Of a DNA stretch of 64,000 bases, positions 8,199-17,176 are shown one piece after another (the first letter of the stretch is position 1; every line of letters starts with the position of its first letter). This stretch comes from a virus, in the IMG/VR virus record IMGVR_UViG_3300024289_000019, positions 1 to 64,000 of that record. One strand, written 5' to 3'. Below the pieces are notes generated by a model, which searched no databases, was not told where the DNA came from, and saw only the letters and a list, made by a program, of their open reading frames with translations. The position numbers were made by a program, and so were the translations under genes.

Positions 8199-10490
8199 AT
8201 GGCATACAAACAGTATGGAAATGTAATAAATACTTTAAACATAAAAGCAAAAAATATATTTAATTGGAACACAAATTATATAAGTTCCTATGGTTTTCGA
8301 AATTTAAATTCTAAAAATGCCCACACCGCAATTTCAAGATCTACAATTAAAGTTTCAAGTGGAACTGGACAATTACTTGGCTATGTCCCTTCTTTAGTTG
8401 GTTTAAATTATGACACAGCATCATTATTGTTAAGAAATGCTGGATTTACTCCTGATCCAAATTATATTTATTCTAACAGCATTGGTTTTCAACAATATCT
8501 TTCTCAGGGAGGATATGTTTCAGCTCAAGCACCTGCACCTTCAGCATCTTCTGGAACACTACTGGCATTTGGTTCAAGCGTGAGGCTTGATGTTATTCTC
8601 TATACATCTACGCCAATTGATACAAGCACGGTTCCAAATGCCCCACTATGGTCTAATGCTACATCTACAGATTCTGCTGTTACACTAACCTTTTTGACTC
8701 CAAGTAATGGTGGGTCTCCAATTTTAAGATATGAGTATAGTATAACAAATGGTGCAACTTGGATAAATATTAATTTACCAGTAAACAATACATTTACTGT
8801 TTCTGGTTTAACAAATAATGTTAACTATACATTTTATATAAGAGCAGTAAATGCAAAAGGAAATTCTGCATCTTCATCTGGAGTTACAAAAGCGCCCGTT
8901 GCATCAGGAGGAGGCGGAACAGCAGTTGTTCCAGGAACTCCATCTTTTACAGTATCATTTATTACCAATACATCTTTTAGAATAGATCTTACTCCACCAG
9001 CAAGCGATGGCGGATCTCAAATTATAAGATATCAACATTCTCTTAATAATGGTGTTACTTGGACAAATGATTTTACAAATACTGGACCTATTACAGTTTC
9101 AAATTTAACTCCAGGTACATCTTATCAAGTAGCATTAAGAGCAGTAAATGCAATTGGAAATGGTATTGCAACTGCTAGTCAAAATATTTCTACTACTCAA
9201 ATTGTCCCAGAATTAATTGGTATTTCTGTAAATGCTGCAAAAGCAATTATAACTGCATCTGGCTATGTTTATGGAGACGGAACAATTTCAGCCTCAAATA
9301 ACCAGTTTTATTTAGACTATCCTGGAGGATATGTTACAGCACAATCTCCTACTGCTGGAGCAAATTTGGCTGGCGGAGGAACAGTTAGATTAGACTTTAC
9401 ACAATATCTTTCAGCACCATCATATGGAACGGTACCAAATGTTATTGGACTTACCTTATCTGAAGCGGTTACAAGACTACAACAGGCTGGATATTCAAAT
9501 ATAACTCAAATAACAACATCTGATCCAAACAAAACATATCAACAAATTTATGCACAAAATCCAGTTTCTGGAACGGCAGCTCTTGTCAATACAGAAATTA
9601 CAATTAGCTATTCAGATTATACAGGTACTATATCAACACCAACAAATACAGTTAAGCCTTCCATTACTTATGACAATTTGTATGTAGGTTCTGTCTTTAA
9701 AGCAAAAGTAGGTTCTTGGACCGACAGTCCTACATCTTATGCATACCAATGGTATGATACAAATGGAAACAATTTTTTTAATGGAACATCGGTAAATTAC
9801 ACTGCAAATTCTTCTGCAATTTCTAGATCTATAAGACTAAAAGTTTCTGCTACAAATGCTGCTGGTACAAGCTCGTTTGTTTCTGCAGACAACGCATATG
9901 GTCCCATCAAAGATCTTCTACAACCTTCTACAGTTACTACTGCTTCAGTTAATGGAAGACAGTCTACGCAATTAAATATGCAATGGTTTGGAGGAGACTC
10001 ACCATTTTATTTTATTGGTATATATAAACCAGGAACATCTGCATATGTAACTACAAAAATTGTGTCAACAGAGTCTACATCTTTAACTGGATTAACTGCT
10101 GGAACTAACTATTATATACAAATATTTGGCAACAACAATAATGAATATTCTGCTAATTCTAAAACAAGCGAAGTAATATCTACAGTATTTGCAGCAGCTC
10201 CATCAAGTATGGTAATTAATTCTACAACAAAAAGTGGAAACAATATAAACTTTACAGCAACAAAAGGATCAAATACTTCGGCAATTTCATTAATATTACA
10301 AACAACAGGTGGAGGTTCTGTGTCAAACGCCATTGAACAAAAATTTGGATATGACCAATCTACTAATAATGTTTCTGGCTCTTATGATATAACAAATATT
10401 GCTTCTGGTACATATAATTTGGTTGGATATGGTTGGAACCCAGATTACGGTAACTCCCTACTTGCCTCAATTGTTCAGGTTACGATATAA
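8199..10490 (+). CDS. tail fibre with PASTA and fibronectin type III domains
   Basis: 763 residues. Order: short N-terminus; PASTA-like repeat about 60-132 (YVPSLVGLNYDTA); fibronectin III about 144-231 and 244-334; PASTA about 335-404 (VPELIGISVNAA); PASTA about 410-476 (VPNVIGLTLSEAV); Ig-like about 480-570; fibronectin III about 575-664; a terminal beta domain. PASTA repeats normally bind peptidoglycan in penicillin-binding proteins and serine/threonine kinases of Gram-positive bacteria, so here they may hold the tail to the cell wall. AAGGTGA precedes the ATG. Confidence 0.8.
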   Translation: MAYKQYGNVINTLNIKAKNIFNWNTNYISSYGFRNLNSKNAHTAISRSTIKVSSGTGQLLGYVPSLVGLNYDTASLLLRNAGFTPDPNYIYSNSIGFQQYLSQGGYVSAQAPAPSASSGTLLAFGSSVRLDVILYTSTPIDTSTVPNAPLWSNATSTDSAVTLTFLTPSNGGSPILRYEYSITNGATWININLPVNNTFTVSGLTNNVNYTFYIRAVNAKGNSASSSGVTKAPVASGGGGTAVVPGTPSFTVSFITNTSFRIDLTPPASDGGSQIIRYQHSLNNGVTWTNDFTNTGPITVSNLTPGTSYQVALRAVNAIGNGIATASQNISTTQIVPELIGISVNAAKAIITASGYVYGDGTISASNNQFYLDYPGGYVTAQSPTAGANLAGGGTVRLDFTQYLSAPSYGTVPNVIGLTLSEAVTRLQQAGYSNITQITTSDPNKTYQQIYAQNPVSGTAALVNTEITISYSDYTGTISTPTNTVKPSITYDNLYVGSVFKAKVGSWTDSPTSYAYQWYDTNGNNFFNGTSVNYTANSSAISRSIRLKVSATNAAGTSSFVSADNAYGPIKDLLQPSTVTTASVNGRQSTQLNMQWFGGDSPFYFIGIYKPGTSAYVTTKIVSTESTSLTGLTAGTNYYIQIFGNNNNEYSANSKTSEVISTVFAAAPSSMVINSTTKSGNNINFTATKGSNTSAISLILQTTGGGSVSNAIEQKFGYDQSTNNVSGSYDITNIASGTYNLVGYGWNPDYGNSLLASIVQVTI

Positions 10491-10499
10491 TGGAGAGCA

Positions 10500-12236
10500 A
10501 TGTCATATCATCTTAATGTAATTAAAGACAACCCCATGGCTTTCTGGCCTTTGGACGAGTCTATATTTTCTAATACAATTGACATTTCTGGTTCTGGAAA
10601 TAATGGATCTTATGTAGGAACATTTTCTGGAAACATAATGCCTTTAGTATATGGAGGAAGTAACGCAACTAAAATAACTAATACTAGTTATGTGACTTGT
10701 CCAGTAACAAAAAATTTTTATAAAGAAGTAGGCAAAGGTGGTTTTGCTACTTCAGACTATTCAGACAATAGCTTTTCTTTAGAAATCTGGCTAAAGCAAA
10801 ATATATCATCTGGTTCAATGACACCTATATTTGCAGACTCTACCAACAACATAGGGCTATTTTATTTTAATGGAAACATTATTTTTAAAGTAAACTCTCA
10901 ATCTTTAATTTATAAGCTATCATTTGCAGAAAAAGCAATGCATATTGTTGCCTGCTACGGAACTAATTCTATGTCTATATATGTAGATGGTTCATTAGCC
11001 ACATCCCGTTTGCTTGAGTCTTTTAAATTTACCAATAATACTTTGTCAATTGCTTGCGGTCCAACCAATGATGCTCAGGACTATTTTTTAATAGATGCCC
11101 CAGCCATTTATAGATATAAGCTTTCTGCAGAACAAATAGCAGAACATTTTAACTCTGGCCTAGATCATACACAGCCCATACATATTGTTGCTCCAGACAA
11201 TGGCATTTTATTAGGTTTACATGGCCAAAATATTGCACCAGTTTTTATATATCAATACAACAAAGACGTGCAATGGCAATCTTTTATAGATGAAAATACA
11301 TACTATGATGAAGTAAATAAATATATTTCATTTAAAAAATCTACAGGTCCAAAAACATTTATAATTAATGACGTATTTAACGTTCCAACTTCAACCCCAA
11401 TTATTAGTTCAAAAATAGAGTGGAAGGGGGATAAGAATATAACTGTGGAATCATCCATAGACAATACAACATGGGTACAATGTATAAACGGATCTTCCCT
11501 TCCACAATTTAATAAAGAAAACTATACTGGAGATAGCTTGGTATATATTAGAATCACAATGACAACCGATGATTCTGAAATTGATTTTCCAAGACTCTCA
11601 TTATTTAGAGTTTTGTTTTATTCTAAAAAAGAATTATATGCACATAATTATGGATACTACGCTACATCAGAAAAAGAATATGATGCTGCCAATTTTAGTT
11701 ATCCAGTTTTAATTAGACATCCAAATGTTGGTTTAAAAACTTGTGGCACAGGAGGATTTAAGGTAGATATAGATTTGGACATAAGCACTGTAGAGTTTAT
11801 GTTTACCCCGACCAGCCTTGCTGACAATATGGTTTTTTATTGTCCAGATCCAGAGTCTAAATTTGGATGGGCTGGAAACACAGCAATAAAATCCAATATA
11901 TCCAAGGTTTACATAAATGAAGAGGATGTCACCTCTGTTACTAATATTAAATCTAAATTTGTATTAAATGAGCCACATCACGTAGTGCTTGTTTTAAGTT
12001 CACCAGCACAAAATGTATTACAGTTTAATTACTTATCTAATACAAATTATGGCCCCGTATGTAATTATCAAAATATAGGTTTATACCAATACCAGTTTGT
12101 TCCAGGAGATGTTGCCTTCCATTACGATACATATTGTGGCAAACCCTCTATTTCTGTTTCAGATTCGTCACTGGGCCTGACAGAATCTGGAGTAACAACC
12201 TATAATCAAGACTATTTAATAGTATCCAGTGCATAA
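10500..12236 (+). CDS. LamG-type fibre protein, 578 aa
   Basis: Residues 1-225 form a LamG/pentraxin-like domain: AFWPLDES, SGSGNNGSYVG, FSLEIWLK, then MSIYVDGSLA and DAPAIYRYKLSAEQI at its end. Residues about 230-420 are beta-rich and unassigned. Residues about 420-578 look like a second LamG-like unit (STVEFMFTP, HHVVLVLS). It closes the fibre locus and is followed by an inverted repeat and a promoter. Surface glycan binding is the likely role. Confidence 0.7.
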   Translation: MSYHLNVIKDNPMAFWPLDESIFSNTIDISGSGNNGSYVGTFSGNIMPLVYGGSNATKITNTSYVTCPVTKNFYKEVGKGGFATSDYSDNSFSLEIWLKQNISSGSMTPIFADSTNNIGLFYFNGNIIFKVNSQSLIYKLSFAEKAMHIVACYGTNSMSIYVDGSLATSRLLESFKFTNNTLSIACGPTNDAQDYFLIDAPAIYRYKLSAEQIAEHFNSGLDHTQPIHIVAPDNGILLGLHGQNIAPVFIYQYNKDVQWQSFIDENTYYDEVNKYISFKKSTGPKTFIINDVFNVPTSTPIISSKIEWKGDKNITVESSIDNTTWVQCINGSSLPQFNKENYTGDSLVYIRITMTTDDSEIDFPRLSLFRVLFYSKKELYAHNYGYYATSEKEYDAANFSYPVLIRHPNVGLKTCGTGGFKVDIDLDISTVEFMFTPTSLADNMVFYCPDPESKFGWAGNTAIKSNISKVYINEEDVTSVTNIKSKFVLNEPHHVVLVLSSPAQNVLQFNYLSNTNYGPVCNYQNIGLYQYQFVPGDVAFHYDTYCGKPSISVSDSSLGLTESGVTTYNQDYLIVSSA

Positions 12237-12260
12237 TTTTGTCAAACTAGTTGACAAAAT
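12236..12260 (+). repeat. 10-bp perfect inverted repeat
   Basis: ATTTTGTCAA, a 5-base spacer (ACTAG), then TTGACAAAAT. It begins at the last base of the fibre gene stop. There is no T-run, so termination is uncertain; it could be an operator for the promoter 22 bases downstream. Confidence 0.6.
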
Positions 12261-12281
12261 CTGGACTTATACACATCAAAA

Positions 12282-12290
12282 TGGTAAAAT
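12282..12290 (+). promoter_or_regulatory. extended -10 of the portal operon, predicted leaderless
   Basis: TGGTAAAAT ends six bases before the ATG at 12297, so transcription should begin at or next to the start codon. No Shine-Dalgarno is present. Confidence 0.55.
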
Positions 12291-12296
12291 GAAGTA

Positions 12297-12626
12297 ATGG
12301 AAATCAAAGGTATAAACAAGCAGATAATCGAAGAGACCACTCTTGGAATCTATGTCTGGGAAATGCCAGACGGAAGATGGATTGGCGACGACGATGGCAA
12401 TTTTTTGTCAGTTACATCAATGAAAGGCAATAAGTCTAGAATGGATGCTCTGGCAAGGGAAGTTAGGTCTTATGGCATTTATGAAGGCCGTCCGCTATTT
12501 TTGTCAGGCAGACGAAAAATTGATGACGAAGAGTTTGAATATCAAAAGCAAAGATTAGAATGGGGTTTAACGCCAGACCCTTTAGATATTGGCGTATACA
12601 AAGATGAGGTCAGGAAAAACAAATAA
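12297..12626 (+). CDS. hypothetical protein before the portal
   Basis: 109 residues, charged, no membrane segment. IYVWEMPDGRWIGDDDGNF at the start looks like a small beta unit, followed by helices (residues 45-60 and 75-92). I do not recognise a family. Its last base is the first base of the portal start (TAATG), so it is translated together with the portal. No SD precedes the ATG; see the leaderless promoter. Confidence 0.7.
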   Translation: MEIKGINKQIIEETTLGIYVWEMPDGRWIGDDDGNFLSVTSMKGNKSRMDALAREVRSYGIYEGRPLFLSGRRKIDDEEFEYQKQRLEWGLTPDPLDIGVYKDEVRKNK

Positions 12627-14218
12627 TGAAAGTTCAATACGAAGAAGATCCAGTATTTCAAGACAATGATGTACGTGTAAGCACATATGCTGATATGGTT
12701 AGATTTTCAAAGTCTCAAGATGAAGTTACATCTGATGAATTTAAAATGTCTGCAGAAGAATTGCAAAAGGTTGCTGGCATGTCTCCAGCTTTTAGACGCA
12801 AACTTAGCAGAGAACTTTCAAAAGCTTTTACTGGTAAAGAAGGAGCGCAAACTCAACAGAGCCTATTGGCCCAAGCAATCACTGGATACGCTTTCCTAGA
12901 TGTTATTGAGCCAGTTTATAATTTAGAATATTTATCAAGACTATACGAAATATCAACATATAATTATGCTGCATGCAACGCAAAGACTTCAAACATTGTT
13001 GGTCTAGGTTGGCAGTTTATTGAAACAAGAAAAACAAATGACGCATTAGATAGCATTACAGATGAAAAGCAATTAGAAAGAGCAAGAAGAAAACTTTCAA
13101 AGCTTAGATCGGATTTGCAAGACTGGCTAGATCAATGTAATAGCGAAGATACATTTCAAGAAACTCTTATTAAGGTTTGGACTGATTATGAGTCTACTGG
13201 AAATGGCTATATAGAAATAGGAAGAACTGTTCGTGGAGATATCGGATATATTGGACATATTCCTGCGAAGACAATGCGAGTACGTAGATTAAGAGACGGC
13301 TTTGTTCAACTTCTTTATGGAAAGTTAGTATTCTTTAGAAACTATGGGGACCAAGAAACTCCTAATCCAATTTTAGGTGGAAGCGATAGACCTAATGAAA
13401 TTATTCATCTTAAAAAATACACTCCAGTAAATCAATATTATGGAATACCAGACATTATTGCTGCACAGAACTCTGTTGCTGGAAATGAATTTGCCGCTAA
13501 ATATAATTTAGATTATTTTGAGAATAAGGCTGTGCCAAGATATATTATTACCGCAAAAGGCGCAAAGCTTTCTCCAGAATCAGAAAGAAAATTATTAGAG
13601 TTCTTTCAGGTTGGATTAAAAGGAAAGAACCATAGATCCCTTTATATTCCACTTCCAGCAGATACTCCAGAGGCTAAAGTTGAATTTAAGATGGAACCAA
13701 TTGAGGCTGGAACTCAGGAAGGCTCTTTTGACAAATATAGAAAAGCTAATAGAGACGAAATGCTTTTAGCACATCGTGTTCCAATTAATAAGGTTGGTAC
13801 ACCAGAAGGTGTCAATTTAGCAGTTGCTCGTGATGCTGATAAAACATTTAAAGAGCAAGTATGTAGACCAGCCCAAATGAGGCTTGAAAAGAAATTAAAT
13901 GCAATTATTGAAGAAAAAACAGATGCTTTGATAATTAAATTTAACGAATTAAGCCTTACAGATGAAGATACTCAATCTAAGATTGATGAAAGATATTTGA
14001 GAATGCAGGTAATTACTCCTAATGAAGTTAGAATCAGAAAGGGTATGATCCCAATTGATGGAGGCGACGAAGTCGTTGATTTAAAGGGTCAAGATGCTGC
14101 CGAGCAGGCCGCTCAAGCAGGTAATACTAGACAGCGTTCTCAAAATAGACAGGCTAATTCCCCCGATATTTCTGGGGAGGGCAGAAATGCAAAAGGTGAT
14201 GGAAGGCAGGCAGAATAG
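12626..14218 (+). CDS. phage portal protein (PBSX/HK97 type)
   Basis: 530 residues. The portal is the dodecameric ring at the head vertex through which DNA is packaged and ejected. Family pattern: NYAACNAKTSNIVGLGWQF after an N-terminal arm, GNGYIEIGR, HIPAKTMRVRR, a NQYYGIPDIIAAQNSV crown segment, YFENKAVPRYII, then KGKNHRSLYIPLP. The C-terminal 50 residues are Gln/Ala-rich and probably disordered. Size fits the family. It overlaps the upstream gene by one base. A terminator stem begins inside its last codons, so it ends the operon. Confidence 0.92.
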   Translation: MKVQYEEDPVFQDNDVRVSTYADMVRFSKSQDEVTSDEFKMSAEELQKVAGMSPAFRRKLSRELSKAFTGKEGAQTQQSLLAQAITGYAFLDVIEPVYNLEYLSRLYEISTYNYAACNAKTSNIVGLGWQFIETRKTNDALDSITDEKQLERARRKLSKLRSDLQDWLDQCNSEDTFQETLIKVWTDYESTGNGYIEIGRTVRGDIGYIGHIPAKTMRVRRLRDGFVQLLYGKLVFFRNYGDQETPNPILGGSDRPNEIIHLKKYTPVNQYYGIPDIIAAQNSVAGNEFAAKYNLDYFENKAVPRYIITAKGAKLSPESERKLLEFFQVGLKGKNHRSLYIPLPADTPEAKVEFKMEPIEAGTQEGSFDKYRKANRDEMLLAHRVPINKVGTPEGVNLAVARDADKTFKEQVCRPAQMRLEKKLNAIIEEKTDALIIKFNELSLTDEDTQSKIDERYLRMQVITPNEVRIRKGMIPIDGGDEVVDLKGQDAAEQAAQAGNTRQRSQNRQANSPDISGEGRNAKGDGRQAE

Positions 14219-14250
14219 TAATTTTTTAGGCGACTATTCTTTGCCTTTTT
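14209..14250 (+). terminator. intrinsic terminator after the portal
   Basis: GGCA-GAATAGT (14209-14219) pairs with ACTATTC-TT-TGCC (14233-14245), leaving a 2-base bulge. TTTTT follows at 14246-14250. The left arm overlaps the portal stop codon. Confidence 0.65.
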
Positions 14251-14260
14251 AATTACTGGT

Positions 14261-14269
14261 TGCTATACT
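14261..14269 (+). promoter_or_regulatory. extended -10 of the protease/capsid operon
   Basis: TGCTATACT ends nine bases before the ATG at 14279. With transcription starting 6-8 bases after the box, the mRNA would have a leader of at most three bases and no Shine-Dalgarno. Confidence 0.6.
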
Positions 14270-14278
14270 TTACTTAGT

Positions 14279-15604
14279 ATGGACATTAAAAAAACTAATT
14301 GGTCTAGTGACGGCACCCGTCTATCTATTGGTGTCCCATTTACCAAGGTCAATAAAGAGAACAGAACTGTTTCTGGATTTGCTACATTAAACAATGTAGA
14401 CCAAACAGGAGATGTTGTCACAGCAGAAGCGAGTCTTAAAGCATTTGATGGATTTAAAGGAAACATCCGTGAAATGCATCAACCTATTGCGGTTGGAAAA
14501 GTTGTTTCATTTAAACCAGAAACATTTTTTGATGCAGTAACAAAAAGTTTTTATGATGGCGTATGGGTTAGCGCATATATTTCAAAAGGCGCACAAGACA
14601 CTTGGGAAAAAGTTCTAGACGGCACACTTTCTGGTTTTTCAATTGGTGGAAGAATTAAGGATGCGGAAACAGAAGTAAATAAAGCCGATGGAACATCAGT
14701 AAGATTTATTAAAGATTATGATCTTGTAGAATTGTCTCTTGTAGATTCTCCTGCAAATCAATTATGCAATATTCTTTCAATTGAAAAAGTAGATGGCAAA
14801 TTGGTTCTTAAAGGAATTTCAGCAGGAGTTACAGCAGCAAACGTATTTTTCTGTCAAACAGATGATGTTGTTGTTTCAGACACAGAAGAAGCACGAGAGT
14901 GCACAGCCTGTGGAAAACCAATGCAAGTAATTGGTTGGGTTGAAAACAATGATGTTAATAAAGCAGATTCAGTACGTTATGTTTATGAAACACATGTAAA
15001 AAAGATTTCTAGTTCTGCAAATGAACTTGAAAACAACACCGAAATAAATAAAGGAGGTACAACTATGTCAGATGAAACAATGACAGAAGCAACAGTTGAA
15101 GCAACCCCAGAAACTCCTGCAGCAGAAGTTGTAGCAGAGGCTACACCAGAAGCTCCAGCAGTCGAAGAGGCAGCATCAGAAGTTGCAGAAGCTGCACCAG
15201 CAGCAGAAGTTGCCGCCGATAATGCAGGAGAGCCAGCACCAGCAGTTGCAGAAGAAACAGATTTTGCAAAAATGATTGGTGATCTTAAGGGCTTCTTGTC
15301 CGATACACTTACCAAGGCAGCAGAAACAAATGCGGCACAGGTTGCTGCAGTTAAAGAAACTGTAGAATCCTTTAGCAAGAGTGTTGAAGCAAGAATTATC
15401 GATTTGGCAGAACAACATAATACACTAAGCGAAACCGTAAAAGGTATTCGTGAAACAATCGGTTCCGTAGAAAAGAGAATCGAAGCAGTCGAGGGTGATA
15501 CTGCAATTAAGAAGTCTGCTGACCTTGGCGGGTCAACAGAGTTTGTAAAGAAATCAAAATGGAGCGGCGCTTTCCTCGGTTCCGTGAACGACATTCTAAA
15601 CTAA
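14279..15604 (+). CDS. prohead protease fused to a scaffold-like C-terminus
   Basis: 441 residues. Residues 1-175 are an HK97-family prohead serine protease: MHQP with His67, GTLSGFSIGG with Ser118 or Ser121, and LVELSLVDSPAN with Glu151, in the order and spacing of the HK97 His/Ser/Glu residues. Cys192, Cys208 and Cys211 (CTAC) could form a small metal site. Residues 263-441 are Ala/Glu/Pro-rich, then coiled-coil (about 340-410), like a scaffold or delta domain. The C-terminus would be removed on maturation. No SD precedes the ATG, matching a nearly leaderless mRNA. Confidence 0.88.
   Translation: MDIKKTNWSSDGTRLSIGVPFTKVNKENRTVSGFATLNNVDQTGDVVTAEASLKAFDGFKGNIREMHQPIAVGKVVSFKPETFFDAVTKSFYDGVWVSAYISKGAQDTWEKVLDGTLSGFSIGGRIKDAETEVNKADGTSVRFIKDYDLVELSLVDSPANQLCNILSIEKVDGKLVLKGISAGVTAANVFFCQTDDVVVSDTEEARECTACGKPMQVIGWVENNDVNKADSVRYVYETHVKKISSSANELENNTEINKGGTTMSDETMTEATVEATPETPAAEVVAEATPEAPAVEEAASEVAEAAPAAEVAADNAGEPAPAVAEETDFAKMIGDLKGFLSDTLTKAAETNAAQVAAVKETVESFSKSVEARIIDLAEQHNTLSETVKGIRETIGSVEKRIEAVEGDTAIKKSADLGGSTEFVKKSKWSGAFLGSVNDILN
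15065..15604 (+). CDS. internal-start scaffold protein within the protease gene
   Basis: An in-frame ATG at 15065 (protease residue 263) has AAGGAGGT at 15051-15058, six bases upstream, one of the strongest ribosome sites in the window. The product would be 179 residues: the acidic Ala/Pro-rich linker and the coiled coil without the protease. This is the arrangement of lambda C and Nu3, where the scaffold is made from an internal start in the protease frame. Actual use of the start is inferred from the SD. Confidence 0.65.
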   Translation: MSDETMTEATVEATPETPAAEVVAEATPEAPAVEEAASEVAEAAPAAEVAADNAGEPAPAVAEETDFAKMIGDLKGFLSDTLTKAAETNAAQVAAVKETVESFSKSVEARIIDLAEQHNTLSETVKGIRETIGSVEKRIEAVEGDTAIKKSADLGGSTEFVKKSKWSGAFLGSVNDILN

Positions 15605-15625
15605 AAGGCAGGTGAAAGAAATAAA

Positions 15626-16675
15626 ATGAGCAATGAACTATTAGAAAAAGCAGTAGCAGCAAATACTACTTTGACTACAGGTATGAATGGACAGACCATC
15701 ACTGGTGCTGGCATTCACGTTGGAGCTACTCAAACAGGTGGTCTCCTAAATCCAGAGCAGTCCGCAAGATTCCTTGACTATGTGTTCGACGCTACCGTTA
15801 TTGGTAAAGTCGCACGTACAGTTAGAATGAAGGCTGACACAACTGAGATTGATCGTATCGGAGTTGGCGAGAAGTTGATGAAAGTCGCTTCTGAAGCTAA
15901 CGATACAGCATCAAACGCAGGCGTTACATTCTCCAAGATTTCTCTGACCACTAAGAAGCTTCGTCTTGACTGGGAACTCTCAACAGAGTCTCTAGAAGAC
16001 AACATCGAAGGGCCAGATCTTGAGGACCATATCGCACGTTTGATGGCAACACAAGCAGGAAATGACATTGAGGACCTAGTTCTTAATGGAGATGCTTCTG
16101 CAACTTCAGATGACCTATATAAGGCATTTGATGGTGTTGTCAAGAAGTCAAAGGCTAACGGTCACGTTGTAGATGCAGCGGGAGCTAATATCTCTCGTGC
16201 AGTATTCAACAGTGCACTTAAGGCTCTTCCACGTAAGTACAAGCAACGTCGTACAGACCTTCGCTTCCTTGCTGGATCAAACCTTATTCAGGACTTCCTA
16301 TATACACAAAGCATTGGTACAAACCAGACAATCCCACAAGATATCGCTTCTAGCGTTATCCGTGGCGATGTTGCTCCACTCGGTGGACCAGCTGGTTACG
16401 TAGCACCATTCGCATTTGGTATTCCAATTGTTGAAGTCCCACTTCTAAAGGAAACTCAGACTGGTACCCATACTGGTGCATCAGGAGATCATGGTGACGT
16501 ACACCTCTCATTCCCAAATAACGTTGTTATTGGAATTAAGCGTGACGTAACTGTATACAGATTCTTCTGGCCACGTAAGGACTCAGTAGAGTATACACTT
16601 TATACTCGTGTTGGCGTTCAGATTGAACAAGCAGATGCTTGGGTAGTCGTAAAGAACGTTAAGGTAGCTTCTTAA
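15626..16675 (+). CDS. major capsid protein (HK97 fold)
   Basis: 349 residues. The main head subunit. Family-like segments are GGLLNPEQSARFLDYVFDAT, KLRLDWELSTESLEDNIEG (the spine-helix region), LATQAGNDIEDLVLNGD-type sequence near residue 150, a central A-domain, and the C-terminal VYRFFWPRKDSVEYTLYTRV. It lies directly behind the protease/scaffold and is followed by a strong terminator. Codon choice shifts to more C/G-ending codons than its neighbours, as expected for a highly expressed gene. The N-terminus is short because the scaffold is separate. Confidence 0.9.
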   Translation: MSNELLEKAVAANTTLTTGMNGQTITGAGIHVGATQTGGLLNPEQSARFLDYVFDATVIGKVARTVRMKADTTEIDRIGVGEKLMKVASEANDTASNAGVTFSKISLTTKKLRLDWELSTESLEDNIEGPDLEDHIARLMATQAGNDIEDLVLNGDASATSDDLYKAFDGVVKKSKANGHVVDAAGANISRAVFNSALKALPRKYKQRRTDLRFLAGSNLIQDFLYTQSIGTNQTIPQDIASSVIRGDVAPLGGPAGYVAPFAFGIPIVEVPLLKETQTGTHTGASGDHGDVHLSFPNNVVIGIKRDVTVYRFFWPRKDSVEYTLYTRVGVQIEQADAWVVVKNVKVAS

Positions 16676-16696
16676 TTAAATAAGAAGATCTTGTAG

Positions 16697-16742
16697 AGGC
16701 CTCTAAAATTTAATATTTTGGGGGCCTTTACCTTTTAATTTT
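16697..16742 (+). terminator. intrinsic terminator after the capsid gene
   Basis: AGGCCTCTAAAAT (16697-16709) pairs over 13 positions with ATTTTGGGGGCCT (16715-16727), including two G-U pairs, with loop TTAAT. A T-rich tail follows. This is the clearest intrinsic terminator in the window. Confidence 0.85.
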
Positions 16743-16746
16743 ACAA

Positions 16747-16755
16747 TGCTATAAT
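16747..16755 (+). promoter_or_regulatory. extended -10 of the connector operon
   Basis: TGCTATAAT lies 22 bases before the ATG at 16778, right behind the capsid terminator. AAAGGAG is in the short leader. Confidence 0.65.
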
Positions 16756-16777
16756 TGATAAGAACAAAGGAGAATGT

Positions 16778-17176
16778 ATGTCATTTTCGACATTAAAAAT
16801 TGCTGAATTACGTCAGGTTGCCGAAGACTTTGCGGTTGAACTACCAAATTCAAAAAACAAAACAGAAATAATTGCAGCCCTCGCTGAAGAAGGCGTAACA
16901 TGGGATGTATACCAAAAGACTATTGAAAATATTGAAGATTCAAAATTAGAGGCAGACGAAGTATTGCCAACTTTTGATCCAAAGAAGGAACAGCCAGAAG
17001 ACACTGTTCTAGTAAAAATGGAACGTGCTAACTTTAGGTATGACGCAATGGGATTCACATTTACCAAAGAACATCCTTTTGTAGCAATGCCTACAGAAAA
17101 AGCAGAAGAAATTTTTGAAAAAGAGGAGGGTTTTCGTTTAGCGACTCCCGTAGAGGTTAGAGAGTTCTACGCATAA
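16778..17176 (+). CDS. capsid-proximal protein with a Rho-N/SAP-like start
   Basis: 132 residues. Residues 4-40 (LKIAELRQVAEDFAVEL to EIIAAL) resemble a Rho-N/HeH helix-turn domain. Residues 70-132 carry RYDAMGFTFTKEHPFVAM and a GFRLATPVEVREFY ending, a pattern common in small proteins encoded behind actinophage capsid genes. It could be a neck or decoration protein. No enzyme motif is visible. AAAGGAG lies six bases before the ATG. Confidence 0.65.
   Translation: MSFSTLKIAELRQVAEDFAVELPNSKNKTEIIAALAEEGVTWDVYQKTIENIEDSKLEADEVLPTFDPKKEQPEDTVLVKMERANFRYDAMGFTFTKEHPFVAMPTEKAEEIFEKEEGFRLATPVEVREFYA

Noticed and set aside
14983-15594. 203-codon open frame on the minus strand
   Set aside because: It is the antisense of the Ala/Glu-rich scaffold part of the protease gene; composition alone keeps it open, and it has no ribosome site.
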